This document shows, piece by piece, positions 32,822 through 38,935 of a stretch of DNA of 38,935 nt. Made by a program: the position numbers and the translations under genes. Source of the stretch: Ruminococcus sp. (lineage in GTDB: Bacteria > Bacillota > Clostridia > Oscillospirales > Ruminococcaceae); NCBI GenBank assembly GCA_024403935.1, contig JAKSQV010000012.1, positions 1-38,935 of the forward strand. Reading direction: 5' to 3'. Position 1 is the stretch's first letter; each line of letters opens with the position of its first letter. The notes under the pieces are model-generated. The model did not search any database, had not been told where the DNA came from, and saw nothing but the letters and a program-made list of their open reading frames with translations.

Positions 32822-34495
32822 ATGGCAGCAATGAAAAACGTAAGCAAGTACACGCGGCAATTCTTTGAAGTGCCGAAAACAGCGATGAAATGGACTGAAC
32901 GCCAGTATATTGACAAGGCTCCCACATGGTGCAGCGTTGATCTTCGCGACGGCAATCAGGCTCTCGTTATCCCTATGGGACTCGGCGAGAAGCTCGAATT
33001 CTTCCGTATGCTCACAGACATCGGTTTCAAGGAGATTGAAATAGGCTTCCCTGCCGCATCTGAGACGGAGTATGTTTTCTGCCGTACTCTCATAGAGGAC
33101 GCTCTCATTCCCGACGACGTGACGATACAGGTTCTGACACAGTCACGCGAGCACATCATAGAGAAAACATTCGAGGCTCTGCGCGGATGCAAAAACGCGA
33201 TAGTTCACCTCTACAACTCCACCTCCGCCGCTCAGCGCGAACAGGTGTTCCACAAGAGCCGCGAGGAAATAATCGACATCGCCGTATCGGGAGCAAAGCT
33301 CCTCAAGGAGTACCGCGAACGATATGAGGGCAATTTCCGCTTTGAATACTCTCCCGAGAGCTTCACGGGCACCGAGCCTGAATTCGCACTTGAGATATGC
33401 AACGCAGTTCTTGATGTGTGGCAGCCGACACCCGAGGATAAGGTGATAATAAATCTGCCGGTAACAGTCCAGCTCTCCATGCCGCACGTCTACGCGAATC
33501 AGATCGAATACATGTGCGAGAACCTGAAATACCGCGAGAATGTCATTGTCTCCCTCCACCCCCACAACGACCGCGGCTGTGCTGTCGCAGACACGGAAAT
33601 GGGACTCCTTGCAGGAGCAGAACGCGTGGAAGGCACTCTCTTCGGCAACGGCGAGCGCACGGGAAATGCCGATATCATCACCCTCGCAATGAATATGTAT
33701 ACACAGGGCATAGACCCTCAGCTTGATTTCAGCAATATACCTGCGATCAACGAAGTATACACTCGTCTGACGGGCATGGCTGTCAATGAGCGTCAGCCAT
33801 ACACGGGAAAGCTCGTGTTCGCGGCATTCAGCGGCTCACATCAGGACGCGATCGCAAAAGGTCTGAAATGGCGTGCCGAAAGTCATACGGATCGCTGGAA
33901 CGTTCCCTATCTACCGCTTGATCCCGAGGACATCGGACGCGAATACTCCGCCGACGTTATCCGCATAAACAGCCAGTCAGGCAAGGGCGGCATCGGATAC
34001 ATACTCGAAACTCACTTCGGCTACGACCTGCCGAAGAAAATGCGCGAAAAGCTCGGCTACATCGTCAAGGACGTCTCGGACAAGCTGCACAAGGAGCTTC
34101 TCCCCGGCGAAGTCTATGAGATATTCAGGCAGAGATTCGTGGACATCACCTCGCCGATAAACGTTACGGATACGCAATTCGTACAGCACAACGGCATCGA
34201 AGCAACAGTGTCGTTCAGCTTCGGAGACAAAACCGTCACTGCGACTGCCGGCGGTAACGGTCGTCTCGATGCGGTCAGCAATGCACTTCGTTCGTACACG
34301 GAAGCGGATTTCAACATCAACGCCTACACCGAGCACGCACTGGAAGTCGGCTCGGCATCCAAGGCTGTCTCCTATGTGGAGATCGTCACGGGCGATGGAA
34401 AGAATTACTGGGGAACAGGTATCGACAACGATATCATCACCTCCTCGATAAAGGCTCTTGTCAGCGCAGTAAACAATATGCTGACAGACAAATGA
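32822..34495 (+). CDS. leuA: 2-Isopropylmalate synthase (LeuA2 type)
   Basis: A 557-residue enzyme making 2-isopropylmalate from 2-oxoisovalerate and acetyl-CoA, the first committed step to leucine. Metal-binding and catalytic residues are visible in WCSVDLRDGNQAL (about residue 37) and SLHPHNDRG (about 240). The NGERTGNADII glycine loop precedes a C-terminal regulatory (LeuA dimer) domain (about 420-557). Sequence and layout, including the N-terminal TRQFFEVPKTAMKWTERQYI, place it in the LeuA2 group known from yeast and actinobacteria. The start is ATG 32822, shortly after AAAGGAGG; a frame reaching 32636 is T-box RNA. Regulation is by the Leu T-box and probably by leucine feedback. Confidence 0.96.
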   Translation: MAAMKNVSKYTRQFFEVPKTAMKWTERQYIDKAPTWCSVDLRDGNQALVIPMGLGEKLEFFRMLTDIGFKEIEIGFPAASETEYVFCRTLIEDALIPDDVTIQVLTQSREHIIEKTFEALRGCKNAIVHLYNSTSAAQREQVFHKSREEIIDIAVSGAKLLKEYRERYEGNFRFEYSPESFTGTEPEFALEICNAVLDVWQPTPEDKVIINLPVTVQLSMPHVYANQIEYMCENLKYRENVIVSLHPHNDRGCAVADTEMGLLAGAERVEGTLFGNGERTGNADIITLAMNMYTQGIDPQLDFSNIPAINEVYTRLTGMAVNERQPYTGKLVFAAFSGSHQDAIAKGLKWRAESHTDRWNVPYLPLDPEDIGREYSADVIRINSQSGKGGIGYILETHFGYDLPKKMREKLGYIVKDVSDKLHKELLPGEVYEIFRQRFVDITSPINVTDTQFVQHNGIEATVSFSFGDKTVTATAGGNGRLDAVSNALRSYTEADFNINAYTEHALEVGSASKAVSYVEIVTGDGKNYWGTGIDNDIITSSIKALVSAVNNMLTDK

Positions 34496-34536
34496 GCTGC
34501 GGCAAAACAGAATAATACCGCCAATAAAGGCTAATC

Positions 34537-34588
34537 GCAGGCTGCCGACCATGAACCACCGGTTTATGGCACGACAGCCTGCTTTTTT
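34537..34588 (+). terminator. leuA terminator
   Basis: GCAGGCTG (34537-34544) pairs with CAGCCTGC (34575-34582), with an inner stem CCATGAACC/GGTTTATGG, and then six T. Confidence 0.85.
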
Positions 34589-34589
34589 C

Positions 34590-34826
34590 GTTAAGGCAAA
34601 ACCGCATAAAGATTGTGCGTCAGAAACGCAGTCAGATTTTTCGTCAGATCGTACAGAAATTTTGCAGGCATACTGTCGTATGTCAAGAAATTTATGTGCA
34701 GAATGACGGAAAAGATGCAAGTTTATGGCGTACAAAGTCGTCAGACGCGCTTTGTGCGGTGTTGCCTTAAGGGCAGCACGCTTACAGCTCCCCCCTCCCG
34801 CATACACGTTATTTTTGCGATTTTAC
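34590..34826. other. Intergenic stretch with repeated CGTCAGA-like words and a short hairpin
   Basis: No coding gene is supported here. The word GCGTCAGA and variants recur (around 34610-34650 and at 34737-34747), and a stem GTGTTGCC/GGCAGCAC occurs near 34759-34779. A plus-strand frame of 79 codons crosses the region, but it lacks a ribosome site and resembles no protein. Its role is unknown; it might be a degraded element or an unmapped small RNA. Confidence 0.35.
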
Positions 34827-34855
34827 TTGATTTTTCAGCAGAAAAATGTTAAAAT
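34827..34855 (+). promoter_or_regulatory. Promoter of the ilvB-ilvN-leuC-leuD operon
   Basis: TTGATT (34827-34832), 17 bases, TAAAAT (34850-34855). The leader to the ilvB start is about 42 bases, too short for a T-box. Confidence 0.7.
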
Positions 34856-34903
34856 AAACTTGATATACACTTTTTCAGTTCCGATTCGGAAGGAAATGAT
34901 ATT

Positions 34904-36556
34904 ATGAGAATAACAGGAGCAAAAATTGTTGTTGAAACTCTCATTGAGCAGGGCTGTGAGACCGTATTCGGTTTTCCGGGCGGTCAGGTCATCGACCTCT
35001 TTGATGAGCTGTATCTCAGCAGCGACAGAATAAAGCATATACTTACCGCTCACGAGCAGGGCGCGGCTCACGCAGCAGACGGCTTCGCACGTGCAACAGG
35101 CAAGGTCGGAGTCTGCATCGCGACCTCAGGACCCGGCGCAACAAACCTCGTAACAGGCATTGCGACCGCATATCTCGATTCCATCCCGTTGGTTGCAATA
35201 ACGGGCAATGTTCCGTGCAGCCTCATCGGAAGGGACAGCTTTCAGGAGGTCGATATACTCGGCGTTACCATGCCCGTTACAAAGCACAACTTCATTGTCA
35301 AGGACATCCGTGAGCTTGCGGACACTCTCCGCTCCGCCTTCAAGATAGCCAAGTCGGGCAGACCGGGACCTGTTCTCGTCGATATTCCCAAGGACGTTCA
35401 GACTGCAAAATGGGACTTTGAGCCAAAACCTGATCCCGTACGTCCTTATCCTCTCTGCTTCGCTTCCGAGAACAAGCTGCGCAGAGCAGCGGAACTGATA
35501 AACAGCTCCGAAAAGCCGTTTATCTACTTCGGCGGCGGTATCGTATCGGGCAAGGCATCGAAGGAGCTGCTCGAGCTCTCGGAAAAGATTGACGCGCCGC
35601 TCGGAAGCTCACTCATGGGACTCTCGGCAGTACCGTATGACTATCCGCGATTTCTCGGCATGAACGGAATACACGGGCACTACGCCTCGTTCACAGCCCA
35701 GAACGAAGCAGACCTCATTATCGCTCTCGGTGTGCGGTTCTCTGACAGAGCCGCATTCGGCACAGAAAAGCATCCGCAGATAATACACATAGACATAGAC
35801 AACGCCGAGCTCGACAAGAATGTAACTGCCGACCTCTCAATAGAGGGCGACATCAATGACGCTCTGCACAGACTGATACCAATGCTTGCGGAAAAGCGGC
35901 ATCCCGAATGGAGTGAGCGCATAAGCGAGCTCCGCACAGAGGAGCTCCGCAGGAACGAGGCTGCACGCGGACAAACGACTGCTGAAGGTGCTCTCACGCC
36001 AGATGAGATAATCAGCATAATACGCAGCAAAGCCTCTGAGGACGACATCATCGTTACCGATGTCGGTCAGCATCAGATGTGGACGGCTCAGCTCTATCCG
36101 CTCCGCAAGCCGAGGACTTTCCTCACGAGCGGCGGTCTCGGAACAATGGGCTACGGCATGGGAGCTGCAATAGGTGCATCGACTGCAACGGGCAGACGAA
36201 CTGTCCTGTTTACGGGCGACGGAAGCTTCGGCATGAACCTGAACGAGCTTGCGACCGCTGTCTCTCAGAACACTCCGCTCGTAGCAGTAATATTCAACAA
36301 TGGCATTCTCGGAATGGTGCGCCAGCTCCAGACGCGTTTCTGTGACAGCCGCTACTCCGCGACCGTCCTCAGCCGCAAAACAGATTTCGTAAAGGTCGCC
36401 GAGGCATTCGGCGCAAAGGGCGGCAGAGCATCAGACGCAGGAGAGCTTCGCAGACTTGCAGAGGAGGCATTCGCATACAGCGGCACCTTCATTATCGACT
36501 GTACCGTAAGCTGCGAAGAAGTCGTACAGTCACCGCTGCAGGACAGCAATGAATGA
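34904..36556 (+). CDS. ilvB: Acetolactate synthase, catalytic (large) subunit
   Basis: A 550-residue thiamine-diphosphate enzyme that joins two pyruvates, or pyruvate and 2-oxobutyrate, in the first shared step of valine, leucine and isoleucine synthesis. The activating glutamate is in HILTAHEQGAAHAADGFARATG (about residue 47, HEQ). The ThDP-magnesium motif is GDGSFGMNLNELATAV ending in NN (about 430). ATSGPGATNLVTGIA is also typical. The start is ATG 34904 after GGAAGGAA. It lies nine bases upstream of ilvN, forming the usual pair. Length matches the anabolic form. Confidence 0.97.
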   Translation: MRITGAKIVVETLIEQGCETVFGFPGGQVIDLFDELYLSSDRIKHILTAHEQGAAHAADGFARATGKVGVCIATSGPGATNLVTGIATAYLDSIPLVAITGNVPCSLIGRDSFQEVDILGVTMPVTKHNFIVKDIRELADTLRSAFKIAKSGRPGPVLVDIPKDVQTAKWDFEPKPDPVRPYPLCFASENKLRRAAELINSSEKPFIYFGGGIVSGKASKELLELSEKIDAPLGSSLMGLSAVPYDYPRFLGMNGIHGHYASFTAQNEADLIIALGVRFSDRAAFGTEKHPQIIHIDIDNAELDKNVTADLSIEGDINDALHRLIPMLAEKRHPEWSERISELRTEELRRNEAARGQTTAEGALTPDEIISIIRSKASEDDIIVTDVGQHQMWTAQLYPLRKPRTFLTSGGLGTMGYGMGAAIGASTATGRRTVLFTGDGSFGMNLNELATAVSQNTPLVAVIFNNGILGMVRQLQTRFCDSRYSATVLSRKTDFVKVAEAFGAKGGRASDAGELRRLAEEAFAYSGTFIIDCTVSCEEVVQSPLQDSNE

Positions 36557-36565
36557 GGTGAGAGC

Positions 36566-37078
36566 ATGGAATACAGACAGTATGTAATAGGTGTTATCGT
36601 TTCAAACGTTTCAGGCGTGCTTTCACGGGTTTCGGGAATGTTCACGCGGCGCGGCTTCAACATCGACTGCCTTACCGTGGGCGAGACGGAATCCGCAGGA
36701 TTTTCACGCATCACAGTCGCATTCCGCGGCGATAATGACATACGCGACAAGATACTCAAGCAGCTTGAAAAGCTCCATGACGTCAAGGAGGTCGAGGTGC
36801 TCGACCCGAACGACACGGTCATACGCGAGCTGCTGCTGATAAAGATACGCAACTCGCCTGCCACCCGTCAGGACATCATGACGGCAGTCGAGATCTTCCG
36901 CTCAAAGATAGTTGACTACTCCCCCACGGCTCTGATATGCGAGCTCACAGGTGAGACTTCAAAGATCGACGCATTCATCGAGCTGATGAAGCCGTACGGC
37001 ATAATGGAAATGTGCCGCACAGGTATAGTTGCGATAGAGCGCGGCGATAACTGCCTGAAAACGATAAAGATGAAATAA
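36566..37078 (+). CDS. ilvN: Acetolactate synthase, regulatory (small) subunit
   Basis: A 170-residue subunit that activates IlvB and confers valine feedback. The N-terminal ACT domain (about residues 5-75) is plain in [20 protein letters not shown] and [11 protein letters not shown]; a second ACT-like C-terminal domain (about 80-160) has [20 protein letters not shown] and a [16 protein letters not shown] end. AGGTGAGAGC precedes ATG 36566. Translation follows closely on ilvB (nine-base gap), matching the need for balanced subunits. Confidence 0.96.
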   Translation: MEYRQYVIGVIVSNVSGVLSRVSGMFTRRGFNIDCLTVGETESAGFSRITVAFRGDNDIRDKILKQLEKLHDVKEVEVLDPNDTVIRELLLIKIRNSPATRQDIMTAVEIFRSKIVDYSPTALICELTGETSKIDAFIELMKPYGIMEMCRTGIVAIERGDNCLKTIKMK

Positions 37079-37098
37079 CTGCGAAAGAAGCTGATACA

Positions 37099-38364
37099 AT
37101 GGGTATGACGATTACTCAGAAGATACTTGCAGCTCACTCGGGAACAGACTCAGTGCAGGCAGGAGAGCTTATCCTCGCCTCACTCGACCTCGTCCTCGGC
37201 AACGACATTACATCACCTGTCGCTGTCCGTGAGTTCGCAAAGCTCGGAAAAGACAGCGTGTTCGACAGAAACAGGGTAGCAATGGTCATGGACCACTTCG
37301 TACCCAACAAGGATATAAAAGCGGCAGAGCAGTGCTGCACCTGCCGCAGATTCTGCGGTGATATGGACATCACCCACTTCTACGATGTCGGAGATATGGG
37401 CATAGAGCACGCCCTCATCCCCGAAAAAGGACTTGTTACGGCAGGAGATGCCGTCATAGGTGCCGACTCGCACACCTGCACCTACGGTGCTCTCGGCGCA
37501 TTCTCAACAGGTGTCGGCTCCACGGACATGGCTTGCGGCATGGCAACAGGCAAGGCATGGTTCAAGGTGCCGTCCGCAATGCGGATAGAGCTTTCGGGAA
37601 GCCTACGCAGATACGTCTCGGGCAAGGACGTGATACTTCACATCATCGGGAAAACAGGCGTGGACGGAGCTCTCTACCGCTCAATGGAATTTGGCGGAGA
37701 AGGCCTTGCCTCGCTGACTATGGCTGACCGCTTCTGCATGGCGAACATGACTATCGAGGCAGGCGCAAAGAACGGCATATTCGAGGTCGATGACCTCACG
37801 CTCGACTATATCCGCAGTCACGGCGCAGCCGAGCCGAAGATATATTCTGCCGACTCCGATGCGGCATACGATGAAGTGCTGCATATCGACCTCTCTGAGA
37901 TCGAGCCGACAGTTGCTTTCCCGCACCTTCCCGAAAACGCCAGAACATTCGGTGAGATAGGCGACATAAAAATAGATCAGGTAGTCATCGGCTCCTGCAC
38001 CAACGGACGGCTTGAGGATCTTCAGGCTGCGGCTGAGATACTGCGCGGAAAGCACGTTGCAAAGGGCGTGCGCGTCATTGTGATACCTGCAACTCAGCGT
38101 ATATGGCTTGAGGCTATGGAGCTCGGGCTTCTCAAAACATTCGTTGAGAGCGGCGCAGTGGTATCAACTCCTACCTGCGGTCCCTGTCTCGGCGGATACA
38201 TGGGCATTCTTGCCGACGGCGAACGAGCTGTTGCCACTACCAACCGCAACTTCGTCGGACGTATGGGACACCCCGGCTCGGAGGTCTACCTCGCAAGTCC
38301 TGCAACTGCCGCGGCAAGTGCGCTGACAGGCAGGATAACAAGTCCGTGGGAGGTAATGGGATGA
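37099..38364 (+). CDS. leuC: 3-Isopropylmalate dehydratase, large subunit
   Basis: A 421-residue aconitase-family subunit that isomerises 2- to 3-isopropylmalate together with LeuD. The three [4Fe-4S] cysteines lie in [13 protein letters not shown] and [10 protein letters not shown]; the substrate-side [15 protein letters not shown] is also intact. The length, shorter than the 460-residue proteobacterial form, fits the LeuC2 (HacA-like) group common in Clostridia and archaea. The start is ATG 37099 with GAAAGAAG upstream; the second ATG at 37105 is possible. The stop overlaps the leuD start by four bases. Confidence 0.96.
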   Translation: MGMTITQKILAAHSGTDSVQAGELILASLDLVLGNDITSPVAVREFAKLGKDSVFDRNRVAMVMDHFVPNKDIKAAEQCCTCRRFCGDMDITHFYDVGDMGIEHALIPEKGLVTAGDAVIGADSHTCTYGALGAFSTGVGSTDMACGMATGKAWFKVPSAMRIELSGSLRRYVSGKDVILHIIGKTGVDGALYRSMEFGGEGLASLTMADRFCMANMTIEAGAKNGIFEVDDLTLDYIRSHGAAEPKIYSADSDAAYDEVLHIDLSEIEPTVAFPHLPENARTFGEIGDIKIDQVVIGSCTNGRLEDLQAAAEILRGKHVAKGVRVIVIPATQRIWLEAMELGLLKTFVESGAVVSTPTCGPCLGGYMGILADGERAVATTNRNFVGRMGHPGSEVYLASPATAAASALTGRITSPWEVMG

Positions 38365-38855
38365 AATATACAGGAAGCGTTATAAAATATGGCAACAACA
38401 TCGACACCGATGTCATCATACCTGCACGCTACCTCAATACGAGCGTACCGTCAGAGCTTGCCGCACACTGCATGGAAGACCTCGACAAGACCTTCGTCAG
38501 CCGTGTAAAGCAGGACAGCATAATCACTGCCGGTCAGAATTTCGGCTGCGGCTCTTCACGTGAGCACGCTCCCATTGCAATTAAGGCAAGCGGAGTATCA
38601 CTCGTTATCGCAAAGAGCTTCGCGCGCATATTCTACCGCAACGCCATAAATATCGGGCTTGCTATCGTTGAATGTCCCGAGGCGGCTGATGAGATACAGG
38701 AGGGAGACTGCGTGGAAGCTGACCTCGACTGCGGCATTATCCGTGACCTGACAACAGGCAGGGAATACAAAACCGCGCCTTTTCCCGAGTTCGTGCAGAA
38801 GATAATCGAAAACGGCGGACTCATCGCGTCAATAGCAAACGGAGCACTGAAATAA
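38361..38855 (+). CDS. leuD: 3-Isopropylmalate dehydratase, small subunit
   Basis: A 164-residue swivel-domain partner of LeuC. The substrate motifs [16 protein letters not shown] and [15 protein letters not shown] are both present, as is [16 protein letters not shown]. The start is ATG 38361, seven bases after GGGAGG, with ATGA overlap on leuC; a frame from 38346 includes that ribosome site. Length is normal for the LeuD2 group. It should form the LeuCD heterodimer in the leucine pathway. Confidence 0.96.
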   Translation: MKYTGSVIKYGNNIDTDVIIPARYLNTSVPSELAAHCMEDLDKTFVSRVKQDSIITAGQNFGCGSSREHAPIAIKASGVSLVIAKSFARIFYRNAINIGLAIVECPEAADEIQEGDCVEADLDCGIIRDLTTGREYKTAPFPEFVQKIIENGGLIASIANGALK

Positions 38856-38883
38856 CGCGGCATCTGATGCTGTGCAAGACCGC

Positions 38884-38900
38884 GCCTGTGGAAAACAGGC
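38884..38900 (+). other. Short hairpin between leuD and the next gene
   Basis: GCCTGT-GGAAA-ACAGGC forms a six-bp stem directly before the ribosome site of the gene at 38916. With no T run behind it, a terminator role is unlikely; it may tune expression or mRNA processing. Confidence 0.35.
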
Positions 38901-38915
38901 AGTAAGGAGCAATAT

Positions 38916-38935
38916 ATGAAAGCTGAGATAGCTCT
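38916..38935 (+). CDS. Start of a further gene of the leucine/isoleucine operon (partial)
   Basis: ATG 38916 follows TAAGGAGCAATAT, a good ribosome site, and six codons are visible (MKAEIA) before the edge. Position after leuD makes leuB, 3-isopropylmalate dehydrogenase, the likeliest candidate, but too little sequence is present to confirm that; another branched-chain gene such as ilvD is possible. Confidence 0.55.

Noticed and set aside
33977-34807. A 276-codon open frame antisense to the end of leuA
   Set aside because: It has no ribosome site, has a Cys/Arg-rich composition typical of a shadow frame, and lies opposite a conserved enzyme.
34613-34907. Short plus-strand frames between leuA and ilvB
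   Set aside because: They have no ribosome site, run across the ilvB promoter and resemble no family.

Overview
The window looks like chromosomal DNA of a low-to-mid-GC, Gram-positive anaerobe of the Clostridia, most like a Ruminococcus-type gut or rumen bacterium. This rests on near-consensus TTGACA-17-TATAAT promoters, strong AGGAGG ribosome sites, frequent TTG/GTG starts, CIRCE-controlled groESL, two tRNA-sensing T-box leaders, sporulation-type dipicolinate synthase genes and a large ATPase-less sugar ABC operon. I see no rRNA, tRNA, CRISPR array, insertion sequence or phage genes.

Layout. 1-2820: a possible gene tail, a RING/zinc-ribbon membrane protein (minus strand), then dpaA-dpaB. 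2916-5046: CIRCE-groES-groEL. 5053-7802 (minus): a DUF6442-like membrane protein, an Xre-type repressor and a two-gene ABC exporter; the promoter of the first pair carries a long inverted repeat. 7902-20092: a 12-kb operon of eight genes with very tight spacing: a giant solute-binding protein, a permease pair, an NHL/TPR membrane protein, a Yip1-like protein, a ~940-residue DUF5696-like protein and a second permease pair. It is the most intriguing locus here. 20116-24308: a cytidylate-kinase-like protein (minus), GTP-type PEP carboxykinase and a CPBP protease. 24319-28272 (minus): a TrpB2-type tryptophan synthase beta chain behind a T-box with a UGG (Trp) specifier, and a TPM-domain/zinc-ribbon pair. 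28363-32460: prfB without a frameshift site; rlmH with a WalJ/YycJ-type hydrolase; an AIM24 protein coupled to a previously uncalled 50-residue membrane protein; and a TM2 protein. 32470-38935: leucine/branched-chain biosynthesis, with leuA behind a T-box with a CUC (Leu) specifier, then ilvB-ilvN-leuC-leuD and the first codons of another gene.

How the parts work together. The 12-kb operon probably captures an oligosaccharide at the cell surface and imports it through one or two permease pairs that must borrow an ATPase encoded elsewhere. The DUF5696 protein may process the glycan, and the NHL/Yip1 proteins may organise or sense the assembly. The two T-boxes tie trpB2 and leuA to the charging state of their cognate tRNAs. 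The groES and pckG ribosome sites are almost identical, and groEL and pckG have codon use typical of highly expressed genes. Starts were chosen from ribosome-site spacing and promoter positions, so several differ from the longest open frame.
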